Source of the DNA: Thalassobaculum litoreum DSM 18839
Lineage (GTDB): Bacteria > Pseudomonadota > Alphaproteobacteria > Thalassobaculales > Thalassobaculaceae
Reading direction: 5' to 3'
DNA length: 64,000 nucleotides
Assembly: GCF_900102465.1 (NCBI RefSeq)
Contig: NZ_FNBW01000007.1
Coordinates: forward strand, 245,115 to 309,114
Of the stretch, positions 33,388 to 43,028 are shown piece after piece. The translations under genes were made by a program, and so were the position numbers. Positions within the stretch are counted from its first letter, which is position 1. Each line of letters opens with the position of its first letter. The notes below the pieces were generated by a model. The model saw nothing but the letters and a program-made list of their open reading frames with translations. It had not been told where the DNA came from and did not search any database.

Positions 33388-35279
33388 TGGCGCAGGGACA
33401 AGATAAGACGCCGGAACAGCACCAAGCGCAGGGACAGGACATGGCGCAGGGACAGGACGGCCCGACCAAGGCGGCGAAGGCGAACGACCCGGTCCTGCTC
33501 GCCCTGACCCAGAACCGGCTGGACCACATCTCCCAGCAGATGGGGCATGTGATGGTGCGGACGGCCCGCAGCCCGATCTTCAGCCAGGCGCACGATTTCT
33601 CCTGCTTCATCGCCGGGCCCGACGGACGGGTGACCGCCCAGGCCGACGGCATCCCGATTCACACCGGCGGCGGCGGGTTCGCCGTGCGCGCCGTGCTGCG
33701 CGATCACGGCGGATCGATCGCCGACGGCGATGTCTTCCTGCTGAACGATCCCTGGCAGGCCGGCGGCAACCATCTGCCCGACTGGGTGATCGCCCGCCCG
33801 GTCTTCGTCGGCGGCCGGCTCGTCTCCTTCGTCTGCAACCGGGCGCACCAGTCGGATATCGGCGGCGGCGCGGCGGGGACCTACAATCCGGAGGCGACCG
33901 AGGTCTGGCAGGAGGGGGTGCGGCTGCCGGTGCTGAAGCTGGTCGAGGCCGGCACGGTCCGGCAGGATCTCTGGAAGCTCCTGATGCTGAACACCCGGAC
34001 GCCCGACCTGCTGGAGGGCGATCTCGGCGCGATGCTCGGCTCGACCCGGATCGGCGCCGAGCAGGTGGCGGCCCTGGTCGAGGAGGTCGGCGTCGACACG
34101 GCCATGGACTATTTCGACGGGATCCTGGCCCATGCGGCCAGCCGGATGAGCGCGGCGATCGCGGAGCTTCCGGACGGCGTCTACCGGGGCGAGGACCGGT
34201 CCGACAACGACTGTTTCGAGCTGCGCGACGTCTGGGTGCGCGTGTCTCTCACGATCGGCGGCGGGCGGGCGAAGGTCGATTTCACCGGCACCGATCCGCA
34301 GATCCGCGGCTTCAAGAACTCGACGCTGGCGAACACCCATTCGGCCGTCTTCACCGCCTTCGCCTCGTTCTTCGATCCGGCGATCCCGCGCAACGAAGGT
34401 ACGTTCTCCAGCCTCGAGATCGTCGCCCCCGAGGGCACCATCGTGAACGCGACCGAGGGGGCTGCGACCACGATGAACACGGTCTTCGTGGCCCACGAGA
34501 TCATCCACGCGGTCTGGCGGGCGCTGAATCAGGCCGCACCCGACCGGGCCTGTGCCGGCTGGGCCAAGAACGTCTTCGGCGTGACGTCGGGCCGCGAGAT
34601 CGGCGCCGACGGATCCACGGGCAAGCCCTATGTGTTCTATCACGGCCTTGCCGCCGCCGGGGCCGGTGCGGTCGAGGGGCGCGACGGCTTCAACCAGATC
34701 GGCCATCTGTGCACGCTCGGGGGACTCACGATCTCCAACGTGGAAACCTACGAGCGGCTCTACCCCGTGCGGTTCGTGCGCCAGGATCTGCGCTGCGACG
34801 GCGGCGGCGCCGGGCGCTGGCGGGGCGGCACCGGTGCCGACTACGAGGTCGAGGTGATGACCCCGGCCCTGTACTCGTTCCGTGGCGAGGGGCTGCGCTA
34901 TCAGACCGGCTTCGGGGTCGCCGGCGGCGACTGGGGGGCCGCGGGCGAGATGCATGTGCAGGAGACCGGGAGCGCGCCGGAGCTGGCGCCGAAATTCGGC
35001 CTGAGGCGCCTGGACGCCGGCCGCTTGAGCGCCAGTTCGCCCGGCGGCGGCGGATGGGGGCGGCCGGAGGACAGGCCGGTGGCGGAGGTCTGGCGCGACT
35101 GGCGTGACGGGCTGATCTCGACCGAGGCGGCGCGGGACGCATACGCGGTGGTGTTCTCCGGCGACCCGGACGATCCCAGTTCCAGCCTCGACACCGTCGA
35201 TGCCGAAGCGACACGGGCTCTGCGCGATAAGCGGCGCCAGACCAGTCCGTCGGCTCAAGGTGACGTCGGGCCATTCTAG
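33387..35279 (+). CDS. hyuB: Hydantoinase B/oxoprolinase subunit
   Basis: 630 residues. The ATG shares its A with the hyuA stop. After an unusual hydrophilic N-terminus with repeated QGQD motifs (residues 1-30), the HyuB core begins at NDPVLLALTQNRLDHISQQMGHVMVRTARSPIFSQAHDFSCFI. Further hallmarks: IPIHTGGGGFAVRAVL, DVFLLNDPWQAGGNHLPDWVIARPVF, RAHQSDIGGGAAGTYNPEATEVWQEGV, and the Gly-rich C-terminal SSPGGGGWGRPEDR. It is the partner of HyuA in ATP-dependent ring opening. The QGQD extension is not a family feature. Confidence 0.95.
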   Translation: MAQGQDKTPEQHQAQGQDMAQGQDGPTKAAKANDPVLLALTQNRLDHISQQMGHVMVRTARSPIFSQAHDFSCFIAGPDGRVTAQADGIPIHTGGGGFAVRAVLRDHGGSIADGDVFLLNDPWQAGGNHLPDWVIARPVFVGGRLVSFVCNRAHQSDIGGGAAGTYNPEATEVWQEGVRLPVLKLVEAGTVRQDLWKLLMLNTRTPDLLEGDLGAMLGSTRIGAEQVAALVEEVGVDTAMDYFDGILAHAASRMSAAIAELPDGVYRGEDRSDNDCFELRDVWVRVSLTIGGGRAKVDFTGTDPQIRGFKNSTLANTHSAVFTAFASFFDPAIPRNEGTFSSLEIVAPEGTIVNATEGAATTMNTVFVAHEIIHAVWRALNQAAPDRACAGWAKNVFGVTSGREIGADGSTGKPYVFYHGLAAAGAGAVEGRDGFNQIGHLCTLGGLTISNVETYERLYPVRFVRQDLRCDGGGAGRWRGGTGADYEVEVMTPALYSFRGEGLRYQTGFGVAGGDWGAAGEMHVQETGSAPELAPKFGLRRLDAGRLSASSPGGGGWGRPEDRPVAEVWRDWRDGLISTEAARDAYAVVFSGDPDDPSSSLDTVDAEATRALRDKRRQTSPSAQGDVGPF

Positions 35280-35444
35280 CCGGAACCGTGCGGCGTCCAG
35301 TCTGTTACGTCGTTACAGAGCGGCCGGCCGCCGGGCTTGATAGGAGCGGGCTTGAGAGGAGGAGGTGTGGTGACCACGCCTCACCCGCTTCAGGACAGCG
35401 TCGGCGACGGCACCCGGGGGGCGGTCCGACGAAAGGTGAGTACG

Positions 35445-35981
35445 ATGATCAGAACCTTCTCCACCCTGCTATGTACCGCGGCCATCGCGGCCACGGTCGC
35501 CTCCCCCCTGGCGGCGGAACGGCCGACGGCCACGGCGGCGCTCATGGACGCCGACGGCAAACAGGCCGGCACCGTCGAATTCCAGGCAACGCCGTCCGGC
35601 ATGATGTGGATTGCGGCCAGTGCGGAGGGACTGCCGGAGGGCAAGCACGGCTTCCACATCCATGAAACTGGAAAATGCGATGCAGCGGACGGGTTCAAAT
35701 CGGCCGGCGGCCATTTGGCCGGCGACGCCGAGCACGGCGTGCTGAACGAGGGAGGCCCCCATCCGGGCGACCTGCCCAACGTCACCGTTGCAGAAAACGG
35801 GTCGCTGAACGCCGAGTTCTTTGTCAGTCGGCTGTCGGTCGAAGGCGGATGGTTCGAGGAGGCGGGCCTGTTCGACGAGGATGGCTCTGCGGTAGTCGTC
35901 CACTCGGGAGCGGATGACTACACGTCGCAGCCTTCCGGCGATGCCGGGAACCGGATCCTCTGTGGCGTGATCGAGAGATAG
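35445..35981 (+). CDS. sodC: Cu/Zn superoxide dismutase, periplasmic
   Basis: 178 residues with a signal peptide (about 1-24). Copper/zinc ligands are recognisable: GKHGFHIHETGKC, SAGGHLAGDAEHG, HPGDLPNVTV and SAVVVHSGADDYTSQPSGDAGNRILCGVI (His, active-site loop and the second disulfide Cys). It dismutates superoxide outside the cytoplasm. The ATG at 35445 begins the signal peptide; earlier in-frame codons are unrelated. It follows hyuB by 165 bp and may have its own promoter. Confidence 0.95.
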   Translation: MIRTFSTLLCTAAIAATVASPLAAERPTATAALMDADGKQAGTVEFQATPSGMMWIAASAEGLPEGKHGFHIHETGKCDAADGFKSAGGHLAGDAEHGVLNEGGPHPGDLPNVTVAENGSLNAEFFVSRLSVEGGWFEEAGLFDEDGSAVVVHSGADDYTSQPSGDAGNRILCGVIER

Positions 35982-36029
35982 GTTCCCGCCTGGCTCTCGG
36001 GTTCAGCATCTCCGGCTCACCCCCTGGGA

Positions 36030-37994
36030 TCAGACGGCAATCCGGGCCGCCGCGGTCTCGACGGCACGTTGATTGGCGGCGTCGAGGGAGAATCTCAGGC
36101 GGGTCGAGTCCCCGGTTTCCACGATTTGCGCCGCAAGGCGCTGTCCCTCGACGACGAGCGTGACGCTGTCACCGACGCGACCGGTGACGCGGCCGGCGAA
36201 CAGCGCACCACCAAGGCCGATATCGACCAGCCGACCCGTCGTCGGACCGGCGGCGGTTTCGACGGTGGCTGCGAGATCGCATTTCTTGCGGTCGAAGTTC
36301 CGTCGTTCTCCGGCCCGGGTGATCTCGGCCAGGAAGCTCTTGATCTCCGAGCGTAGGGTGGCGGTCTGGTCGGCTAGGCGGGAGGCTGTGTTCGCGACGC
36401 TTTCAGAGGCACCGCGGGAGTCGGCGGCCGCCGTGCGCACCGAGGCGATGCTCTCAGCGACCATGGTGGTGCCGCCCGCGACTTCCTCCACCGACCGCAC
36501 GATCTCCTGGGTAGCGGCGTTCTGCTGATCCATCGCGGCGGCGACGGACGTGCTGATCGACCCGATCCGCTCGATAACCTCCGCGATCTCGGCGATCGCC
36601 GAGGTCGCTTCGCCGGATACCTCCTGCATCTCCTGAATCTGCCGCGTGATGTCCGAGGTGGCTGTGGCGGTCTGGGTGGCGAGCCCCTTCACTTCGCCGG
36701 CGACCACGGCGAAACCCTTGCCGGCGTCGCCGGCCCGGGCTGCCTCGATGGTCGCGTTCAGGGCCAGCAGATTGGTCTGGGCGGCGATCGAACTGATCAG
36801 TTCGACCACCTCGGTGATCTGACTGGTCGCGGTCTGCAGTCGGCTGACCGTATCGACGATGTCCTTGGCCTGGACCTGGGCCTCGCCGGCGACCGAATTG
36901 GCGGCGCCGACCTGGCGGGTGACCTCGGCGATGGACGCCGCCATTTCCTGGGCGGCCGAAGAGACGGTCTGCACGTTGACGCTGGCCTGCTCGGCGGCGG
37001 CACTGACGGTGACGGCCTGGTCGGTGGTGGTCGAGGCGCTGTGGTTCACCGTTTCGGCGGTGGTGGACATTTCATTCGAGGCTTCGGTGAGACTTTCGAG
37101 GACGCCGGCCATGGTGGCGGAGAAGTCCTGCACCAGCCGCTCGCTGGCCTCGCGGCGCCGTTCCTTCTCCAACTGTTCGGCGGCCTGCTGGCGGGCGAGT
37201 TCCTGACGCTCGCGCAGCTTGGCCTTGAAACTGGTAATGGCGCGCGACAGGTCGCCGATCTCGTCTTTGCGCTGGCCGTCGCCGTCCTCCACGCTCAGAT
37301 CCTCCTCGGCGAGGCGCTGGACCGCGGCCACCGAGGCTGTCAGCGGGCGGGCGACGTTTCGCGCGAACAGCCAGGTGAAGCCCAGCATGGCGGCGGTGAC
37401 GGCAAGCACCGACAGGCCGACCTGAAGCGCGATCGAGCGGAACTCGGCCTGGACGTCGTCCAGGTACAGGCCGCTGCCGACGACCCAGCCCCATCCCGGC
37501 AGCAGCTTGACGAACGATGTCTTCTCGACCGGCTGCTCGAAACCCGGCTTCGGCCACAGGTAGTTGACGAACCCGGAACCGCCCGTCTGGACCGCCTTGA
37601 CGAACTCGCGGAAGACATACGTGCCCGCCGGGTCCTTCAGGTCGGACACATCCTGGCCGTCGAGCGCCGGCTTGATCGGATGCATCACGACAACGTGGTT
37701 CATGTCGTTGATCCAGACATAGTCGCCGTCGGCGTAGCGCAGTGCTCGTATCGCATCCAGCGCCGCCGACTTGGCCGCGTCCACCGGCATCTCACCGGCC
37801 TTGGCGCGGGCCTCGTATCCGGCGGCGATCGTGTAGGCCGACTCGACAACGGCCGTGATCTGCCGCCGCTTGCCGTCGGTCAGCATGTCTTTCTGGGAGA
37901 ACAGAGTCCACGCACCCCAGATCAGGTTCAGAATGGTGACGGCCGCAACGAAAGCCACCATCTTTTGAGTGAGAGGCAGGTTCTTGAAGTTCAT
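36030..37994 (-). CDS. Methyl-accepting chemotaxis protein, Cache sensor with C-terminal PilZ domain
   Basis: 654 residues. TM1 about 10-32; periplasmic single-Cache domain about 35-190 ([54 protein letters not shown]); TM2 about 190-212; HAMP about 213-265; MA signalling domain about 300-560 with hairpin tip [37 protein letters not shown]. The last about 95 residues are a PilZ-type domain: ERRNFDR supplies the RxxxR half of the c-di-GMP motif and [10 protein letters not shown] the D-x-G-x-GG half. Such receptors tie chemotaxis to c-di-GMP, as in Azospirillum Tlp1. No che genes are adjacent. Confidence 0.94.
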   Translation of the reverse strand: MNFKNLPLTQKMVAFVAAVTILNLIWGAWTLFSQKDMLTDGKRRQITAVVESAYTIAAGYEARAKAGEMPVDAAKSAALDAIRALRYADGDYVWINDMNHVVVMHPIKPALDGQDVSDLKDPAGTYVFREFVKAVQTGGSGFVNYLWPKPGFEQPVEKTSFVKLLPGWGWVVGSGLYLDDVQAEFRSIALQVGLSVLAVTAAMLGFTWLFARNVARPLTASVAAVQRLAEEDLSVEDGDGQRKDEIGDLSRAITSFKAKLRERQELARQQAAEQLEKERRREASERLVQDFSATMAGVLESLTEASNEMSTTAETVNHSASTTTDQAVTVSAAAEQASVNVQTVSSAAQEMAASIAEVTRQVGAANSVAGEAQVQAKDIVDTVSRLQTATSQITEVVELISSIAAQTNLLALNATIEAARAGDAGKGFAVVAGEVKGLATQTATATSDITRQIQEMQEVSGEATSAIAEIAEVIERIGSISTSVAAAMDQQNAATQEIVRSVEEVAGGTTMVAESIASVRTAAADSRGASESVANTASRLADQTATLRSEIKSFLAEITRAGERRNFDRKKCDLAATVETAAGPTTGRLVDIGLGGALFAGRVTGRVGDSVTLVVEGQRLAAQIVETGDSTRLRFSLDAANQRAVETAAARIAV

Positions 37995-38454
37995 GGCGTG
38001 ATCCTAGGTGTGCGTGCGCAAAGAAGCCGAGGTTGTTTGTCAGTTCTTGGTCGGTAGTTCTTGCATGTTAATCACGAGTATTTAAATTCATGCATAATCA
38101 ATTAAAAATCCGTTTAGGTGGAAATCTAATCAAAATTTTAGTGTAATAGTGTATTTGATTATTCGAGTTCGAATTTTCGGAAGTGCGTTGTCATGAATTC
38201 GTATTGGGGGTGTTTGGTCAACGTGGTCTCTGAGGGGTAGTGCGGGCGCGTGTATTTAAAAGAGACCTACGCGATTGACGGACGTTGAAATAGCATGAGT
38301 GCGATTAAAAGATCGTAAAGAACGCCGAGACGATGACGACGGCTACGGTCGGGAGCATGCCCAATTTGCTCAGAACCGAGGTCGGAACGAGGACATGGCG
38401 GGGGGGGCGCCGAGGCATCTGGCGGCTTGAGGGGCGGCTCGGCGAACCAGGCTG
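37995..38454. other. AT-rich promoter region upstream of the chemoreceptor
   Basis: 460 bp with a striking AT-rich block (about 38050-38320) in otherwise GC-rich DNA. It probably carries the chemoreceptor promoter. I find no gene, tRNA or clear operator dyad. It ends in the RTX remnant. Confidence 0.5.
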
Positions 38455-38650
38455 TCAGGTCAGTACGAAGCTATCCACGGTCACGTCGGTGTGAGAGACA
38501 CCGATCAGGGTGACGGTGTTGCCCGATCCGAGCTCCAGAACGGTATCGCCCGCGGCGTCGGAGCCGAGCCGGGAGAGCAGATCGCTCGCGCTCGACACGA
38601 CGGTGCCGTTGACGTCGGCGGCCACGGCGATCCGGTCCGTGCCGATCCCT
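38455..38650 (-). pseudogene. C-terminal remnant of an RTX/type I-secreted protein
   Basis: The last about 65 codons of a minus-strand frame read TDRIAVAADVNGTVVSSASDLLSRLGSDAAGDTVLELGSGNTVTLIGVSHTDVTVDSFVLT (described here in parts). This matches the typical tail of haemolysin-type calcium-binding proteins that carries the type I secretion signal. No RTX repeats precede it; the frame upstream is antisense-like sequence. A full-size RTX gene lies about 10 kb away. Confidence 0.55.
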
Positions 38651-38651
38651 A

Positions 38652-38829
38652 TTGCCGATCGGAACCCGAGGCGGTGCGTGCGCAGCTGGAAAAGGCCGGA
38701 GCCGAGCCCGCGCTGGCCGCCGATATCGCCGGCGGCGTATGCACCTATCTGCTCGCGGGCTGCCAGGGCGGCATCCTCGGCCTCGACAAGGCAACGATCG
38801 GCGCCCTGACAGGTCGGCTTATCGGCTGA
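38652..38829 (+). pseudogene. Possible C-terminal fragment of a helical regulator
   Basis: About 58 codons (EAVRAQLEKAGAEPALAADIAGGVCTYLLAGCQGGILGL ...) read like the last two helices of a TetR-type ligand-binding domain and end in a proper stop. No start or DNA-binding domain precedes it; it abuts the opposing RTX remnant. Weak assignment. Confidence 0.25.
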
Positions 38830-38874
38830 CCGCAGCTGCACGGGGCCGAGTGGGGACGGGGCAGCGGTCCTCCC

Positions 38875-40494
38875 TCAAGACGCCAGATGCTCGAACAGGC
38901 GCGCGACCGCTTCGGCCCCCGGGTCCCGGACGCCCCGCAGGCTGTGCTCCGGCACATAGGCCGCGCGGCCGGCCTTGGCTTTGGTCATCGAGGCGGTGCG
39001 GTCGGCCCCGTCGCGCGCCGCCGCCGCGGCGGCGGGCAGGCCGTTGGGCAAGGCCGCAAGCGCGGGGGCCAGCGCATCGATCATGGTGCGGTCGCCGGGC
39101 ACGGCGCCGCCGACCTCCTGAATCCGCTCCAACCCGCGGATGAGCGCGCCGGCGGAGTCCGCGCCGTCGGCCGCCGCGTCGCCGGCGGCGGAGAAGAAGA
39201 TCGCTAGGAGGACCCCGGACGACCCGCCCATGGTCTGGCTCAGCTCCAGGCCGATCGCCCGGTAGAGCTGGGCCATGTCCGCCAGCGGCATCCGGTCGAG
39301 CGCGCCGATCAGCGCCCGCGCGGCGGTCGCCAGGGTCGATCCGGTATCGCCGTCGCCGGACTTGGCGTCGAGCTGGTTGAGCTCTGCCTCGGCGGCGATC
39401 ATCACCTGGCAGCAGCGTTCGATGAAGGCCCGCCGCTCTCCATGGGCCGACGGCGTCGGCTTGATCGGCGTCAGCCCGTCGGGCAGCGGGATCGCCTCGA
39501 CCGCCGACGGCGCGACCGCACCCGGCCAGGCCACGGGGGCCACCGGGGCCGAGAGCGCGGCTTCGTCGTCGCTGGTCAGAGGCAGGATCGAGACCGAGAA
39601 CCCGCGCATGTCGAGCGACGTCATCAAGGGCGCCGGACCGATCACCCGCTTGATATGGCGACCGAGCGGCGAGCGCATCAACTCTTCCGCCAGGATCGAC
39701 ATCTCGAGCGGTGTGGTCCCACCCAGGTTGTTCAAGAGGACCGCGTGCGGCCCTTTGCCGAGATAGGGGGCGAGCCTGTCGGCCACCACTTGCATCGCGT
39801 GCCGGGCGCCGTCGAAATCGACCTGGCTGACGCCCGCCTCGCCGTGAATGCCGAGGCCCAGTTCCGCCTTGCCGTGGGCGATCCGTTCCTCCTTGGGAGA
39901 GCCCGGAACCGTGCAGGTATCGAGGGACATTCCGATCGAGGCCACCCCGGCGATCACCCGGTTCGCCGCCTCCGTGATCGCCTCCAGGTCGCGCCCCCGC
40001 TCGGCCAGGGCGCCCGCGACCTTATGCACGAACAGGGTGCCCGCGACCCCCCTGGGTTGCGGCAGCTCCGGCAGGGCGATGTCGTCATCCACCACCACCA
40101 TCGCGACCTTGAGCCCGAAGGCGCGCGCCCGCTCGGCCGCCAGACCGAAGTTCAAACGGTCGCCGGTGTAGTTCTTGACGATCAGGAGGCACCCCGCCGT
40201 GCCCGTCACCGCCAGGATCGCCGCCAGCACCGCGTCGACCGAGGGCGAGGCGAAGATCTCCCCGCAGACCGCTGCGGTCAGCATTCCCTGGCCCACCAGG
40301 CCGGCGTGCGACGGCTCGTGACCCGACCCGCCACCGGAGATCAGCGCCACCTTGGAACGGTCCCAGTCCGAGCGCATCACCACCTTGATGTGCGGGTAAC
40401 CGTCGAGCCTGGACAAGGCGCCGCCGGAGGTGCGGAGCAGGCCGTCGATGGCCTCGGTGACGATGGCGTCCTTGGCGTTGATGAATTGGCTCAC
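38875..40494 (-). CDS. Dihydroxyacetone kinase, fused DhaK-DhaL (ATP-dependent)
   Basis: 539 residues from GTG 40494 with AGGAGG 5 nt before it. The DhaK part (1-330) has LISGGGSGHEPSHAGLVGQGMLTAAVCGEIFASPS, the His nucleophile region GLGIHGEAGV and LLNNLGGTTPLEM. The DhaL ATP-binding part (about 355-539) has AKSGDGDTGSTLA, QTMGGSSGVLLAIFF and DRTMIDALAP. The single-chain layout is that of ATP-dependent kinases, not PTS-linked DhaKLM. It phosphorylates dihydroxyacetone or a related ketose to DHAP. It stands alone between remnant DNA and the next signalling gene. Confidence 0.93.
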   Translation of the reverse strand: MSQFINAKDAIVTEAIDGLLRTSGGALSRLDGYPHIKVVMRSDWDRSKVALISGGGSGHEPSHAGLVGQGMLTAAVCGEIFASPSVDAVLAAILAVTGTAGCLLIVKNYTGDRLNFGLAAERARAFGLKVAMVVVDDDIALPELPQPRGVAGTLFVHKVAGALAERGRDLEAITEAANRVIAGVASIGMSLDTCTVPGSPKEERIAHGKAELGLGIHGEAGVSQVDFDGARHAMQVVADRLAPYLGKGPHAVLLNNLGGTTPLEMSILAEELMRSPLGRHIKRVIGPAPLMTSLDMRGFSVSILPLTSDDEAALSAPVAPVAWPGAVAPSAVEAIPLPDGLTPIKPTPSAHGERRAFIERCCQVMIAAEAELNQLDAKSGDGDTGSTLATAARALIGALDRMPLADMAQLYRAIGLELSQTMGGSSGVLLAIFFSAAGDAAADGADSAGALIRGLERIQEVGGAVPGDRTMIDALAPALAALPNGLPAAAAAARDGADRTASMTKAKAGRAAYVPEHSLRGVRDPGAEAVARLFEHLAS

Positions 40495-41080
40495 GGGGAC
40501 CTCCTCATGATGGGATACGTTCGCCCTGATCGTTGAAATAGAGCGCCGCCAAGCCCAGTCGGTAGACGCGACTCGGGGGATCCGTTGCACTATGGCGGAC
40601 CCCACAGGGGTGTCCAGGCGGTTCCGTGCGCCGCGTCGCAGATCGATCTCGACCGGTGCCGAGGGGAGATCTTGGTCGGCCAGGTGGTGCTCCCGCGAGG
40701 CTGTGTGCCATGGCCGCGACCAAATCGATTCGGACGACACTTCCTAACAGCTTTCCGTATTCCGGCACCGTCACGGCATCGACATCCGTGTCGTCCGTCA
40801 TCGGGAGGAGCCCGCTCGACGGGGTGTCGCGGCCGCGCGGCTGATCAGATGGATCTGAAAAATCACCCGCAAGGAATCCGGTATCCGAACCGGTGACGGG
40901 GATCGATGTGAAGCGGGCTGCTGGACGCGCTCTCTTGTGATCGATCTCATCAAATGACGTGCGTTTTGTTGGTTAATTACACTATTAGCGGTGAATTTAT
41001 TCAGAATGTTATCTTTAAGTGGTTGTTAATTGCGGGGCTCATAGGGTGACGTCCCGTAAGAAAACATGAAGGTTACCCCC
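40495..41080. other. Divergent promoter region, partly AT-rich
   Basis: About 585 bp between dihydroxyacetone kinase and the 41081 gene. The right part (about 40935-41040) is AT-rich and holds a CRP-like dyad (TGTGATCGATCTCATCA, 40936-40952). The left 300 bp are GC-rich and encode no recognisable product on either strand. Confidence 0.45.
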
Positions 41081-42913
41081 ATGGGTGCCAGGCTAAAATC
41101 GATCGAGGATGTCCAGGCACGGGTCGCGCGCCATCCGGCGAAGGACAGCCTGACCTTGGGCCAGGTGGTCTGTCTCGGCCTCGAGGATCTCAAGGCGCGG
41201 GTCGGCCATCAGCGGTGGCGCCGAACCGAGGAACTGGTCGTCCATCTGATCGAAACGGCGGTCGAGGAGATCCTCGGCCCCGAGGATTCCTTCATGCGAT
41301 CGCGGGACGGCTCCTACCTCATCGTCTTCGGCTCCGGCAATCCGGACATTGCGGAAGCCAGAGCGGCACGAATCGCCACCTTGGTGAACCGGAGGCTGTT
41401 CGGCGAGGACGATGCCGATGGACTCATGGTCCAGAACGTCGTCGCCACCTCGGAAGGCCTGGAGGGGGGCGAGAGTCGCAACCCGGCATCCATCATCGAA
41501 GCGCTGTTGACCAAGGCCCAGCATATGTCGATGTCGGACGATCATCGACAGCCGGCCTGCGCCAGGGGCGATGGGGTCCGGGCGGACAAGGGGAACGAGG
41601 CACGGGGCGCGCCGGCCGATGGCGGCGACGCCTTGCATGGCGGCGGCCACAGATTCGCCCGGCCGAATGACGTGCGCGAGGCCCTGCTGCAGGAATTCAC
41701 TTCGCTCTCGGCCGGTACGGTCCGGTTCGCTTTCCGCCCGGTCTGGCAGCCGAAGATGGAGCGCAACGCGGTCTTCCACTGCGTTCCGCTCAAGGACAGT
41801 CTGATCGAGGGCGAGCCCTACGAGGACTACCGGGTACTGGGCGCGGATCCGGGCCGGGACGAGATCGCCGAACTCGATTTCGGGGCCATGGAAGTCGCGC
41901 TGCTGGCGCAAAGCCGGCGTCTGGCGCAGGGCGGTCGGCAGATGGTGTCCTTCAACCTGCACTTCGAGACCCTCAGCACGACCCGGCGGCGCAACGAAGC
42001 GATCGCGCTGCTCGACAAGGCGCCACGGGAACTCTGCGAGACGCTGCTTTTCCAGATCGTCGGCATTCCCGAGGGCGTGACCGAGGGGCGGCTCGCGGAG
42101 ATTATCCGGCCGCTTCAGGGCTATGCCCGCGATGTGGTCGCCCTGATCGACCTGACCGGTGCGCAGTCACCCTCGGCCGGCCAGTTGGCCCGTCTCAGGG
42201 CGGCCGGCCTCCGTTGCGTGGTCATCCGCCTGCCGGACTGCACGTCGCCGGTCTCCGCGGCCGCAATGCGCAACATGATCGCGGCGCTGCGGCGTAGTGG
42301 GATTCGTTTCGGCGTGAGCAATGTCGCCCTGCTGAAGACTCAGCGGATGTGGAAGCGGGAAGGCGCGAATTTCTTCGTCGGCGCGCTGTTCGGCGGTCCG
42401 TTCGATCAACTGCCGTCGGCCTATCAGTATCCGGTCTCGGAAATGAGCCTGCCGACCAGCACCGCTTTGGTATACGCCAAGTTCAACGGCCATGATGTCG
42501 AGACCTGGCAACGGATTGCGGCCAAGTTCGATGTCGCTTTCGCCACGATCAGCGCTGACGACGGTGGTGTTCCGCGCTTCGAGCTCCTTTCGGAAGGCAT
42601 CGACGACCTGCTCGGCTATGCGCCGGACGAGCTGGTGGGCAAGCCGATGCATGCGCTTTATGCCGGCGAGACCGACAAGGTTGCCGCCACCGAATTCCTG
42701 GACCGCCTCCGGACGTCCGGTGAAGCCAATGTCTGCCTGAAGGCAGTCACCCGGGATGGCGACGAAAAAGTGTGCCGGATGGTGGCCATGCGGGCGCCGC
42801 ACGCGCACCGGCAGCCGCAAGGCATCTTCTATGCGTACCTCGAGGATCCGTCCCGGGCGGCTCCGCGGCAAGGCCAGCGGGACGGCGCCGAGCACGCCCA
42901 TGCCGCAACCTGA
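41081..42913 (+). CDS. Degenerate GGDEF/EAL-like signalling protein with C-terminal PAS domain
   Basis: 610 residues from ATG 41081, with AAGG 8 nt upstream (ATG 41066 is the alternative). Residues about 10-110 resemble a GGDEF-like fold without the GGDEF signature (the equivalent loop is SRDGSYLIVFGSG). A Gly/Ala/Asp-rich linker (about 150-190) follows, then an EAL-like barrel (about 200-430; FAFRPVWQPKMERNAVFHC, MVSFNLHFETL, DVVALIDLTGA, GANFFVGALFGGPF) lacking the catalytic EAL/DDFGT motifs. Residues about 460-580 form a PAS domain (FELLSEGIDDLLGYAPDELVGKPMHALYAGE). No membrane helices. It is probably a catalytically inactive cytoplasmic c-di-GMP-pathway or scaffold protein. Confidence 0.7.
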   Translation: MGARLKSIEDVQARVARHPAKDSLTLGQVVCLGLEDLKARVGHQRWRRTEELVVHLIETAVEEILGPEDSFMRSRDGSYLIVFGSGNPDIAEARAARIATLVNRRLFGEDDADGLMVQNVVATSEGLEGGESRNPASIIEALLTKAQHMSMSDDHRQPACARGDGVRADKGNEARGAPADGGDALHGGGHRFARPNDVREALLQEFTSLSAGTVRFAFRPVWQPKMERNAVFHCVPLKDSLIEGEPYEDYRVLGADPGRDEIAELDFGAMEVALLAQSRRLAQGGRQMVSFNLHFETLSTTRRRNEAIALLDKAPRELCETLLFQIVGIPEGVTEGRLAEIIRPLQGYARDVVALIDLTGAQSPSAGQLARLRAAGLRCVVIRLPDCTSPVSAAAMRNMIAALRRSGIRFGVSNVALLKTQRMWKREGANFFVGALFGGPFDQLPSAYQYPVSEMSLPTSTALVYAKFNGHDVETWQRIAAKFDVAFATISADDGGVPRFELLSEGIDDLLGYAPDELVGKPMHALYAGETDKVAATEFLDRLRTSGEANVCLKAVTRDGDEKVCRMVAMRAPHAHRQPQGIFYAYLEDPSRAAPRQGQRDGAEHAHAAT

Positions 42914-43028
42914 GGGGATTTGAATTCGGGCGTCGGGACCGGCCCCGCGCCGGTTGCCGGCGCAGGGCCGTTCGTATCCGTGTCAATCGGAACGTCGACC
43001 TGGCGGCTTTCGTTGGCGGGATCGCCGG

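Noticed and set aside
31180..35258. Two long minus-strand frames (727 and 635 codons)
   Set aside because: Both are antisense shadows of hyuA and hyuB. The plus-strand products match their families along the whole length.
40505..40801. 98-codon minus-strand frame upstream of dihydroxyacetone kinase
   Set aside because: No ribosome binding site, no recognisable domain, and composition like non-coding GC-rich DNA.
40936..40952. CRP-like dyad TGTGATCGATCTCATCA
   Set aside because: One half deviates from consensus and there is no supporting promoter evidence, so it is mentioned only in the intergenic entry.
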